A stretch of 64,000 nucleotides of DNA, taken from the NCBI GenBank assembly GCA_029204225.1, contig CM055098.1:53621824-53685823 (forward strand). Reading direction: 5' to 3'. This stretch comes from Diphasiastrum complanatum (Eukaryota > Streptophyta > Lycopodiopsida > Lycopodiales > Lycopodiaceae). A model generated the notes under the pieces. The model was not told where the DNA came from and made no database searches. It was given only the letters and a program-made list of their open reading frames with translations. The stretch's first letter is position 1, and the number at the start of each line of letters is the position of its first letter. Shown here in pieces: positions 34,621 through 45,914 of the stretch. A program made the translations under genes and the position numbers.

Positions 34621-34634
34621 TTTTTGAGGAGGAG
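34621..34634 (+). other. Polypurine tract, element B'
   Basis: TTTTTGAGGAGGAG directly before the LTR start TGTGAAAAATGC, as in element B. Confidence 0.8.
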
Positions 34635-35462
34635 TGTGAAAAATGCAAAAATTATGCTTGGTCAAGGCCAAATCTATGTATATAGGATGATTACACATGT
34701 GTGGAGCCTGTTTCCATGTGTGAAATAAATGTACTTTTCATGTAGTACAATCATATAGCTTGTACATATAGTTTAAGTCAAGTTCTATTGGCTAAAAAGG
34801 CCAAAATCATGTTTTTTAGCCATATGCTACATGGCATCAATCTAGAGATTGCATGAAGCCACATCATGAGATTAGGTGTCAAATCCCATGTGTAGAGATC
34901 TTCTCAAATGTGTGGAATAGGCTGAGGACGTCAAATTTGCACTTCTAGAAGAGTTTTCACTAGTTTTCTATATAGTAGAAAAATGGACCAAAAGTGCTCA
35001 AAGTAGAAGGTTTTGTCCAAGTGTCAATTTTGCATGATGAATCATCACATGACAAAGCACCCTCACACATGTGAGATCAAAGGGAAGATCAGTATCATGA
35101 GCTCCCACTTTTTGTATATATAGAGCCACATTTGGCCATAATCAACAAGCAACACCAATCTTGGTTTTGGAGGCAACTCTTGTCAATTTTATCATTTGTC
35201 TTGATTTTTCTTGATAGTTTTGAGTTCCTATCATATTGTACTTTGATTTCAGGTTAAAGTCCGTACTCTGACGGGTTTTCACACGTGTGAAACCAAGTAC
35301 AACTCCCTTTCATTTATGATTGTTCTTGTTAGATTTTCTCATCTAAATTTGATCTAGATTGATCTAAATCTTCTGTAGATTGATAGGTCAATTGTATCTA
35401 ACATCCAATCACTCTTGTGCATCATTTTAGGATCCATTCTTGGTCCATTGCATATTTCCACA
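34635..35462 (+). mobile_element. 3' LTR of element B'
   Basis: 828 bases from TGTGAAAAATGC to ATTTCCACA, a diverged sister of the B LTR. It has a TATATAGAG box near 35117 and palindromes CACATGTG (34694), CACACATGTG (35066) and CACACGTGTG (35280-35289). Confidence 0.9.
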
Positions 35463-36950
35463 TTGCCCAATGTCTTCCAACTAGCACCACCTTGCACTTC
35501 CATCACCCGTGACCGCCAATATGTGTATACCTTCAAGCTAGCCCATATTTCTCTTCGAACAAGAAGATGCATGTGTCAATGCAGCTATCACCTGACTCGA
35601 CAATGTCACCACCGATAATGCCTATGAGAGTGTTCCCCCAAAATGCCACCTGATGTTGGTCGGTTTTGACCCTAAGAGTTGAACTTGATCACAAGAATTT
35701 TTCACTTGTAATTGACCTACCATGCGTACCTCTCACCTATGATTTCTTGCCCTCCCAAAATTGTTGCCAATGATGAGTAGTCATGGCACCAAACTGCACT
35801 TCCATCGCCAATACTAGCTTTCTCCACACAATTCCACTACCATTCATCCCCATACTACATTTACCGCTTCCAAACACCATGTTACCCTGTCAAGAGTAAG
35901 TAATAATGATACTGAAGCGATAATGTCTCATTGTACTGGCCTGTAACAGGTTTCACCAGCCAAAAATTGTCCTAAATTTGGCCCTACAGTACCCAAATGA
36001 TGAATGTACCCCATCACTAAGTCACCCACACTCTACTCAATAGAATGGTGACAAAAACTCCCTGAAACACCTTTCTCTCTATTTGTGACGTCGCTCTGTT
36101 TGCTAGCTTTGAGCAGTCTATTTCAAAGGTCATTTTGGCCCAAGGATGGCCAAAAAAGGTGCCCTCTAGCCAAAGATAGGCCTCTCCAAATATTGCCCTT
36201 GCAAAATGAACTAAAACTTCGTTTCGAAGATTTTTATTGAAGAAAAGGCTTTCAAGCCCTTCGGGTCCAATTTAAACTTCAATGTAAAAATTTTTAATGA
36301 AGTGCAATGCACTTCTGCCCTTCACACTTTCAAGGGACCCTTCAACCACATCTTCACCATTTGTTTCAATCCGACGGCCTCCACTTGACTCTCCATGGTC
36401 AATCTCCACCATCGATTGATTTTCAGGCCAATCCAGATCACATCACACAATCACCATAGCCACTCCTCATAAACTCTCAAAGATGGCACAAGAAAAGTTG
36501 TTAGATTACAAAGACACATTGTACATATAGAGTATTCACAAACTGCATGAAAAGGTGGGTGTCCTAAAATTGGCCTACCACCTGTCAAACTAAGGTCGGG
36601 CCCAATATGGCCAAATTCGACCGACAAACTTGGGACATGCCCCCAATATAGCATACACTATATATAACTCTGTACAGGCTAATTTTCCTACAGTATGGCT
36701 ACTCGGCTAACCCAAGTAGCCGGCTACAGGATCAGTGTCCGACTGATATAATGATAGTGGGTCATGTCCCGAACACAACCATATACAGTAAACCAAATTA
36801 ACTGTATACTAATTACAATATCACATTTAGAGCTTATACTAATGAATCAGATCAACACTGATTTCTAACTACTTTTTGAGTGGATCCTTTTGTATGTATA
36901 TGAAGTAAAAAAACAGCAAAAGAATCAATCATAGCAGTACCTCACCAAAT
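35463..36950. other. Unassigned region
   Basis: Less AT-rich than its surroundings, with no long frame and no recognised domain. A short inverted pair, GTAGCCGGCTAC, lies near 36716. It may be old decayed repeat or lost intergenic DNA. Confidence 0.4.
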
Positions 36951-36957
36951 CTATGGT

Positions 36958-39050
36958 AAGATCTCTGTTGTATATGTTTTGTTCACATTCCTAAACAGCT
37001 TAGGAAGAAGCTAGATCACAGGACAAATAAATGTATTTTCATTCACTATCTTGATGAACATAAAGCTTATAAAGTTTATGATCCATCCAGCAATGTAGTA
37101 TTTGTCTCTAGGGATGTAATATTTCAAGAACATAAATACTATGAATTTAAACAACCATCGATAAACGATGCTATGTCATTTCATCCTCTCTTACGTAGCA
37201 TGGATTCTTCCAACATTGATGTTCCTTCTACAGAACCTGTAGCTACATCTATAGAAGCCGAGCAGCCGTACTTGTCATCAGACCAGACCAAGCTAGCTTG
37301 AACAAATCTAAAGAAATTCAAGAAGAAGCATCATCACATCCTGGACAACCCAACGTCCGCAGATCCTCACGGACTCGGACAGTCCTTGAGAGGTATGCAC
37401 CTCAATCATTCTGGACTTCATCAGAAGAACCAGAGAGCCTAGCCGAAGCAATTAACTCCAAGGATGTTCTGAAGTGGCAAGAAGTTATGGAAGGCGAGTA
37501 TAACTCACTTTTGACAAATTAAACCTGGACACTGGTCGACTTCCCCACTCACAAGAGAGTTATCGACAACAAGCGGATCTTCAATAAGAAGATCAACTCT
37601 GATTGTTCCATTGCAAAATGGAAAGCACGGTTGGTAGCTAAAGGATTCACTCAAGTCCAAGCAGTGGATTATCAAGAAATTTTTAGTCATGTCGTCAAGA
37701 TGCAGTCAATAAGGACTCTGATTGCGTTAGCAGTCGCGGAAGACCTTGAAATACACCAAATGGATGTCAAGATAGCATTTCTCAATGACAATGGTGAAGA
37801 GGAGCTGTATACCTTCCAACTGGAAGGATTCGAAGTCAAAGGCCAAGAGCACAAAGTGTGTAAGCTGCACAAAGCAATCTACAGTTTGAAACAGGCTACG
37901 CGTGGTTCGATAGAATCAACTCTTATCTCATTCAATTAGGATTTGCAAACAATTCAGCTGACTGTAATGTTTATTCAAAGCATATAGACACCAATTTAGT
38001 TCACATAGCTCTTTACGTAGATGACGCATTTATTTTGTCTAATGACACTTCTCTTCTGCACACTACTAAGAGTGATCTGTCAAAGGAATTTGACATGACG
38101 GATTTAGGAGCTGTTCATTCTTTGCTAGGAATTCACATTACTAGAAATAGACTTCAAAAAAAAATCTATCTTAGTCAGCAGGCATATCTAAAAGGCATTT
38201 TAGAAAAGTTTCATATGTCTGATTGCAAACCAACTGATACCCCAGTAATTTCAAGTATAGTATTGACTAAATTTTCTTGTGCTGAGACAAATAGTGCTCC
38301 TTGGTTTCCAAGGGGAGGCTCGAACCTGAGACAAATAGTGAAGTACTCGACTTAGCGAAGTACCCTTATCATTCACTAATCGGATCTCTAATGTATGCAA
38401 TGATGTGTACTAGACTAGATTTAGCATACACTGTTAGCACGTTAAGTCGATTCATGTCTGATCCTAGGATCTCTCATTGGAAGGCATTAAAGAGAGTAAT
38501 GAGATATATTCAGGGAAGTTTAGATCAAATTTTATGTTATGATGGAAATGCTATTGACCCACTCATCCTGCGAGGCTACTCCGACTCAGATTGGGGAGGA
38601 ACAGTCTCTACCAAAAAATCTACCTCCAGGTTCTATTTCTATCTAGCAGGGAGACCGATTTCATGGAACTTAAGGAAGCAAAAATCAGTTGTGCTTTCTT
38701 TGACAGAGGCAGAGTACATCGCAGCATGTCAAGCTTCAAAAGAAGTTGTATGGATCAGGTTATTACTTCACGACTTACATCACACTCAGTTTAATGCTAC
38801 CACCATTTTGTGTGACAACTTGAGCTGTATTTCACTGTCATTGAATCCCAGATTTCATGGCAAATCCAAGCACAGAGAAATTCAGTATCATTTCATTCGG
38901 GAGAAAGTTTTCTTGGGGCAAGTGATCCTTCAATACTGCTCCACCTCAGAAATGGTCGCAGATATCTTCACCAAAGCGCTTCCCAGGATCAAGCACCAAA
39001 AGTTCTTCAACATGCTGAACCTGATGAAGATACCAAGGCACCAACCGTGA
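36958..39050 (+). pseudogene. Copia element G, pol of a second lineage
   Basis: Starts in the integrase end (CFVHIPKQLRKK, AYKVYDPSSNVVFVSRDVIF). It goes through the linker (RRSSRTRTVLERY) to RT (WKARLVAKGFTQVQAVDYQE, EIHQMDVKIAFLN, LYVDDAFI with YVDD near 38015, YLSQQAYLKGILEKFHMSDC) and RNase H (GYSDSDWGG, LSLTEAEYIAAC, ILCDNLSCI), ending ADIFTKALP. Sequence style (DSDWGG, HIPKQL) differs from A, B, D and F, pointing to another copia clade. Damage: a stop replacing the residue before TW at 37520, a frameshift near 37890 and a 44-base insertion-duplication near 38300. All three RNase H catalytic positions are retained. Confidence 0.88.
38283..38340 (+). repeat. 44-base insertion-duplication in element G
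   Basis: TGAGACAAATAGTG occurs at 38283-38296 and 38327-38340, flanking 30 bases that contain CTTGGTTTCCAAGG (a small hairpin). The event shifts the frame between RT and RNase H. Confidence 0.75.
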
Positions 39051-39063
39051 CCTTAAGAGAGAC

Positions 39064-39700
39064 TGTTGGAAATTAAATCCACAGTTTTCTCCTTGGTGAA
39101 TGACTAGTTTCTATTTCATGATTCTTCCTGCATGTTTATTGATCATTGATCTAGGGTCAGGTGAAACCAACTTTGGTTCTATGTCTGCTCATCTGATACC
39201 TGCAGGAATCACAAACTTAGACAGCCAATTTATTTGAAGAACATCTACAACGGGCTTTCGGCTGATCTCCAGCAAAGGGTAACCAATCCTGTCATAATTT
39301 CAAGTTCAGCTGTTAAGTTCAATAATTTGAAGTCATTGAAGACTTGGCCATTTTCAAGGACTTCCACGAAATTAGCATTTAGAACAAGTCTGCAAAAGTA
39401 CATTACTTTCACGACAGCGTTTGAGAATGATAGCGACCAACAGCATGGTAGCTTCAGAGTAGCAGCTCAGATGCCCTTCTGATGCATACACCTCGTTTCA
39501 GAGCTAGCTTGACCAAAGATGGCCTTGAAAAAGCGACTGGCCAGTAGTTCAGATCCTCCAGAAATAGTTCGCAGCTTGTCTTTCATGGTTAGAATGCCAA
39601 TTTGCTGGCTACCCCTCTAAATTTGGGCCTGTTCTGTTGACAACTCCACCAATATCCTCTTTTGTTGCCAGCCACCTCGTCAAATTTGACCTGGTTTGTT
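39064..39700 (+). mobile_element. Start of 3' LTR of element G
   Basis: TGTTGGAAATTAAATCC begins 11 bases after the pol stop, preceded by AAGAGAGAC as a short polypurine tract. The right end is not found; a TTGTATCATG near 40470 is a weak candidate. Confidence 0.55.
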
Positions 39701-39789
39701 GACTGATGACAAAAATAGTGCTGCTACAAAAATAGTGTTGTTGTTTTCTGCAGCTACAAAGAGTAGCAACGACAAGGAATCTAGCATCT

Positions 39790-40020
39790 TCATAGCCATT
39801 CTTCAGACATTTCTTCTTTTTTCATATGTACTTTTGCTATTTTTCAGCGTTTTTAGACATCTTTCCAACATTTTTCAAACATTTTCAGTTGTTTTTGGTT
39901 ATTTTTCTGACTTCAGAGGATTTTCTACTATTTTTCAGACATTCGAAATATTTCTCATCAGTGTTTTAGCCATTTTCAGATCTTTCTTAGATATTTTCAG
40001 TGGTTTTTCGGTTGCTTTTT
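39790..40020. repeat. Degenerate TTTTTCAGACATTT repeats
   Basis: Variants of TTTTTCAGACATTT (TTCAGCGTTTTTAGACATC, TTTTCAGTTGTTTTTGG, TATTTTTCAGACATTCG, CATTTTCAGATC) recur about ten times at 20-35 base intervals. A frame of 143 codons across this field is Phe-rich from the repeat and unlikely to be a gene. Confidence 0.6.
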
Positions 40021-40599
40021 GGGATAGCGATGGCCCGTCGCACCTCCTCCTTCTGATGTCCTACTTACTTCTTAGTACCCTCATTCTTCTTTGTGGTGAG
40101 GAAGAAACAAAACCGCGTGGCCAGTAGCCTGTTAAAAGTCAGGTAGCACAATCCCCTTGTCTCTTTCTGTAGAAAAGGATACATTTTGCTTGTTGATGAT
40201 GTGTTTACTAGTTGCGCCAGTTAATACGATGACAAGAGTCGAGCCTCGGAGCAGGCTCGCTAGTCACTCTATGCTTAGAGTTATTTGCAATGTCGTCTCA
40301 ATCTTATTGAAGCTCGATACTGCAGCATTTGCGAGGCCAAATTAGCCAAAATAGACTAGTGTTACAAATAGATAGAAATAAACTTTTTAGAGGAAATTAT
40401 CTACAGACATGGACTGCCTAGGTACTGTCCATATCAGTAGATCAATGATCTTAGAAACTATTTATATCTTGTATCATGTTCTTTGTTTTTGTTCAGAGGG
40501 GCAGCAACTTAAGATCAAGAAAATGGGCTCATAGATATTTTTTTGAGCAAAATCCATTGGAAGCAACTAGCATAGCCTATCATAGATGTTTTTTGAGCA

Positions 40600-41680
40600 A
40601 AATCCATTCAGAAACCAACTCTTCAGGTATTCGCACAACCACTTTTTGGTCGCACATGTAAGAATCAAACACTTTTTGAAGTGTGCGAATATCTCTTTGA
40701 TCGAAACCATGAGCGAGTCTAAAATTTGCTGTTTAGATTATTTTTTGTGAGGTAAGTATTCACACACCCACTTTTTGGCTCGCACATGTGTCAGGTAGGC
40801 GAGTGCTTACTGTCTGTTGTGCGAGTCATTCTTCAGGTGCATGAGTCATTTTTGTCGATTCCGAGTCATTACCTCTACCATTATCTGTTGTGCGAGCCAT
40901 TTTTTGCCTTCTTCCAATCTGTGAGCAAATTCCTCACTGTTCTGCGAACTATGCGAGTTCCTACAGCAGGGTGTGAGTTCTTCAACATTCAAACAGTTGT
41001 GCGAGTACCTCAGGTAGGTTGTGCAAGTAGGTGCGGTCTTCACCAAAGTCATGTGTGAGTAGGTTGTGTACGCATCTTGTGCGAGTAGTGTGCGAGTAGT
41101 AAGTTCCCATTTTTCACCCCGAGTCGTGTTCCAGTACTTCTTGTGTGAGTCATTCCCACAGGTTCTAGCTCCACGAGTACAGGTGAGTCATATTTCGGTG
41201 CGAGTCATTTTGAGATGTTTTTAACTTCTTTTGACCAGTGTGAGTCATTACGAGATGTTTTTCACCTCCTTCTAACCTGTATAAGTCATTTTAGCATGTG
41301 CAGGTACTGAGCTTCTTATGCGAGTCATATTTTAACAGTATACATGCCTGTGCCAATAGTATGTTCCCTTGCGCGAGTCATTTCCGGGTTTGTGCGAGTC
41401 ATTTCTAGTTCTCTTCAGAACCTCTCAAACTTGTGCGAGTCATTTCTGGGTTTGTGCAAGTCATTTTGTTCCCCTGTGCGAGTCATTTTCTAGTTCTTTT
41501 GGGAACATTTCAACCTGTGTGAGTCATTTCCGGGTCATTCGCACAGACTCTTGTCATCTACGAGAGCACTAGAGAAGGTTTAAAAATTTAAAAAAAAAAA
41601 GAATAGAACTATCTAGTACTCGCATAGCCTATTTTTTTGGCAAGATCTAGACTTGTGCGAGTCCCAAGCATGCATGCGAA
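40600..41680. repeat. Field of TGTGCGAGTCATTT repeats
   Basis: The word GCGAGTCATT or close variants (GTGAGTCATT, GCAAGTCATT, GCGAGTAGT) occurs more than 20 times in about 1 kb, nearly all in one orientation, with irregular spacing of 15-60 bases and different sequence between. It is richest at 40800-41550. No coding sequence. Confidence 0.8.
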
Positions 41681-42794
41681 TTCTATCTAGAGAGGTTCAT
41701 TTGTGATCACAACGAAGACCCATAATTTCAAGCACTTGAAACTTAGTAAAATCCTCTAAGATCAACATCATATGGTTCCACTCAGAAAACTCCAAGCTCT
41801 TGCAGATACACGTTGCACCTAGAATTGTACATATTCATCTTCCATCGCCGACAATTCTATCATGATGAATCTATTTTGATAGCCTTAGGCACCTCTAGTA
41901 GGGAATGCCTTAGAAGTGTCCTAGTAGGAAACCATAGATCCATCACGATAAGTTTGCCAAATCTGTCGATATCAACATCCATCACCCATCACCTAACTGC
42001 ATAGAATCTCGACATAGAGAGCGCTTGTTTTGTAACAAGTTTGCTTGAGACAGCTTCTTTTCTTGTGAGTTCAATGGTATGTTAAGAGCATTCAGATGGC
42101 AAGGAGAAAATGGCCTGTCATAATCTCAAGCTAACAAACCTTGAGTTTTCTGAGTGCAAGTATTGTATGCTGAGTTACTACTAACCGGTGGGGATCAATC
42201 CATTGCCTTCAAATGTCGAAACCGACGATGAAGAGGTATGTCCAGCTACTACCACCCTCAAGTGGTAATATGAAAATGGGAGACTCTAGTGAGGCAAATG
42301 ACAGTGACGTGTCAACAATGCCAAACATGTCAAACCAGGATCAGATTTCATTGGAATAACTCGAAACTATTATGAGACTCTATGCTATCACCAATGGTAA
42401 GATACAGAGCAAAAATGGCTATTTTTGCATATTTCATCATGGTAAGTATTTGCATAAAGGTAAAACATCTCTAAACGATTCCCAACGAAAACTTTAACAT
42501 GTTTGCGAGTACTCTACTTACATATCTTGACTAAAAATTTGAAAAAGGCCCCCTTAAAATGATCAAAATTGGCCTGTGTGAACAGAGGCTCTAGAAATAT
42601 CAAGAAAGTCCAAAGAAGGTGAGAGAAACATAGCAACCTCCTCCAAATTATCTAACGATACAAATTCTTGATCTTTCCTCAAATAGTACTCGCACGGTAC
42701 TGTGCGAATTCTCCAGAGCTAAAACTAGCAGAGTCATACCCCAGTACCTCTCGAAAGATCAAAACTTGAAAACTTAGCATCATCAATCCAAGCG
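41681..42794. other. Unassigned region
   Basis: No domain or long frame. One more CTCGCAC..GTGCGAAT pair at about 42687-42710 resembles the preceding repeat field. Confidence 0.4.
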
Positions 42795-43070
42795 TGAAAA
42801 TGAGATCTATCACCGCCAAAAGTGTGAGTGGGAAGTCAGATCAGCCTCCTCCCAAAGTGGAAAGAAGAATTCCACGGATGGATGCACCAAATATGATGGG
42901 GAAACCAACCCCATACGGTTTCTTCAAGACTTCGAAAACACTTGTATGTTCTATGACGATACTTCTGAAGCTGAAAAGCTTAGACTATTCCCCATGATCC
43001 TACTTGGCGACGCAAAGGAATGGTATGTGAATATTGAAAAGTTAGACACAGCCATGTGGATTACACTCAC
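42795..43070 (+). pseudogene. Ty3/gypsy gag fragment
   Basis: In one plus frame: CTKYDGETNPIRFLQDFENT, CMFYDDTSEAEKLRLFPMIL and LGDAKEWYVNIEK. This is the core of the retrotransposon gag family PF03732 (the KYDG..P..FL..FE and KLRLFP..L..AK.WY signatures). No zinc knuckle, protease or pol is nearby, so it is an isolated remnant. Confidence 0.75.
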
Positions 43071-45910
43071 GGCGGCCTCAGCTCTTTATCAACCTAGGCC
43101 AACTAAGGCCAACCAAGGCCAATAGGCCATGTTTTTCATCAACCTCGATCCTCTGGTTCTATGAACCATCCTACACCACTTTTACATTCTCAACCAGAGT
43201 CTTGTTATCCACGACCGATCGCTCCCCATGTAACACAACAGTCTTTTGTAGAGAGTCAACATATTGCTACATCGTCTATCACACAAGTTGATTCCGACTA
43301 CATAGACCTAGTGATGTACTATATAGAAGATACCAATGTGCCTGCTCATCAAGTTGATCCATTTGCACCTTACTAAAATTAGTAGTATTAGATGTGTCTA
43401 GGCTCGTCTAGTCTTACTGATTCTTTTGTCATCCACAGATACATAGTTGCTTCTGATCCAAATACAGTTACATCCTATCTAGCAATCACGTAAGGTCTAT
43501 CTCAAACATCATTCATAGATAAGACCGAGAATATACCACCTCAGATCTGTGTCTTCATTACGTCTCTATGACCAAGCAATTGATATCATACCCTGGAGCC
43601 AAGTTTTGAGCTACCGCCTGATGAATCATGAGTTTTGTGTCTAGATGATAACCCGTATGTTTTATCTGAGTGAAAGTAATCTAAGACATAATTGTCTTAT
43701 TACATGCTACGTAGATGTTATATGTTATCACTTGTTGTTCTTTTGTAATAGTGTAGCTATGGCCTTTTGCCAAGTTCGAAACTGGATTACAAGGGTTTGG
43801 TCTAAGAGTGTCATGCAAATCCTTCTATAGAGTTATCTGCGACAATTTTTTATTTTTTCTCTTATTTCAAGTTTTGTCCTGTCAACTATGTCATTTGTTG
43901 CTACCTGTTTGTTTGTTCTATTGTCATATGGTTTGGTGTGTTTTCTTTTGCAGCAGCACTATAGGTGATATTTCATCAGCAATTGTATTCTACCTCTACA
44001 GTTGCAGTATCACACGAAATTTCATTGGGATATATCTCTACATCTTTACCAATGATTTCAACAACTTTCAATATGAACAAAAAAGAGCAGTCAAGGACTT
44101 CAATAACAAATGCTCAGTTTGGCAACAAAACGAGCATCTTATCAGACTGCAACCATGATCTAGCAAAAGATCCATCTTCCTAATAAGATGGAATATTTGT
44201 GACAACACCAACACTACTATTCGCAATAAGCAGTTGGTTTTACGTAAGTGCTACAATATCCATGCTTTTCCAATTGCCTCACCATGGCCATCAAATCATC
44301 AATAAAGTGGAAGCTTGTACCAGGGAAGGGCTCTCAAGTCACATCAAAGGCAAAATCTATGTGCAAACCAACGCAGACGACAAGTGTTCCTACCAATGCC
44401 AACAATGATGCTTCATTGGCAAAATGTACATTGAGCAGTGGTAATCGTGTCTCAAGACCATACTACCACTGTTGAGTTTCGCGTTTAAAGCAACGAACTC
44501 AAGGATGTTAGAGGTTTCCAACAACGATTATGAGCCATGTCTTAAGTCCAAAAAAAACAAGAAATTCAAACAGTTGCAAGAAACGTCAAATGAAAGACTT
44601 CTGCTAACAAAAGTGCCTTCAAAAGACAGTAATGAGCAAAGGAATTTTGATTCATCCAGCCCCTTCCATCTATCCACCTTCACCACTTCTAAGATTACAA
44701 CACCCCCTATCACACCCACTCCATCTTCATCTCATTGTTGTTCAATAACCCCTTGTGTGGCATTCACATCATGTCTCAAGAAATACTAAGCTCGTGTACA
44801 TCATCCATTGAATCATTTGCGTGAGCAATTGGAAGCAAGTTATCAATGAGCCAACTCCAACCTGATTCAATAAGATGCTCATATTTCTTCAAAGCTTCAT
44901 CTCCTACGAAGAAGCACTTTACAAAAAGTTTCACATCTACAAGCTGCACTAACTTTGACTCCTCCAGCACCATAAGAAGTGGGGTCTCAACAATGCACTT
45001 GGCTTACTTGTCCCACAGTGTATTTCTGTAAGTCACCACCACTCCAAGTATAAATAGGAGTGGAAGAGTCCATTTTTGAGAAAAACCTCATTTGCAATAC
45101 ATGCCTATCTTTCTCTCTGAGTGTTCTCCCTTGTGTGGTTTCATGTATAGTGTTACTTCATATTGTATTGTATATTATTCATCTGGCAACAGGTTAAGTT
45201 AATCTAGGCCCTCCATTCTCTAGTAGGGTAAGCCTTAGAGGATGAGATTTAGTTTAGGGTTTTATCTTTTAAGTTAAGCCGTCATTTGTTAGAAATTAAG
45301 GAGGGAAAAGAGAGAAGAGTGGATCTTACCCTCAGAATACTCACCACCATGCTCATGACTGTATTCTTGCATTCATATCGATGCTAGCTGGAAATAGCCT
45401 TAGTGAAAGCTAGTTGGGAGAAGCCATAACTCGTACTAGTTGGAGCCATAGCTAGAAGGATGCTGAAGATCCAACAACATATCATGAAGAGGCCTATATC
45501 ATTTTTTGGATGAAATTGCTAAAGACTTGTCTTTTACTTAAGGGCAAGACCTCCTGAAATGAAACGACGTCTGTAATACGAAGCGATTAGATTCGTATTG
45601 CATACATTAACTAGAATCTGTGAATGGAGCGACACACTAGAAATTTCAAGTGGTGTGATTGTTTGCTATAAAATGAAGACACACTTCATTCTCACACCAC
45701 CAAGAGAGAGAGAGTTTTTGTATTGTGAGATTGGAGAAGTGAATAGAGCGACGAAGGTTATCCTTTCTGATTTCAAGAACATTATGCATCAAATTGTTTC
45801 AAGAAGAAGAACCAATCTAAGCAAGCTAACCTTACTAATGAGGATGAGTGTAAGGGTGTAGAGGGTGAAAGAGAGGATTAATTAATGATGTCTATTTAGG
45901 TGCAAAAAGG
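43071..45910. other. Region without recognised genes
   Basis: Several frames of 60-116 codons on both strands, none with a motif I recognise. A TATA-like TATAAATAGGAG at about 45049, followed by a CT-rich stretch, could be a promoter of an LTR or gene. The 43161-43376 frame (HSQPESCYPRPIAPHVTQQS) is polar and could be gypsy gag tail. Confidence in any gene here is low. Confidence 0.35.
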
Positions 45911-45914
45911 TCAA

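Noticed and set aside
39696-40127. Phe-rich frame of 143 codons, possibly a membrane protein
   Set aside because: Hydrophobicity comes from the TTTTTCAG repeat field; the frame has repeat-derived composition throughout.
40600-41680. CRISPR-like array
   Set aside because: The repeat is short, imperfect and irregularly spaced, and the context is a plant nuclear genome.
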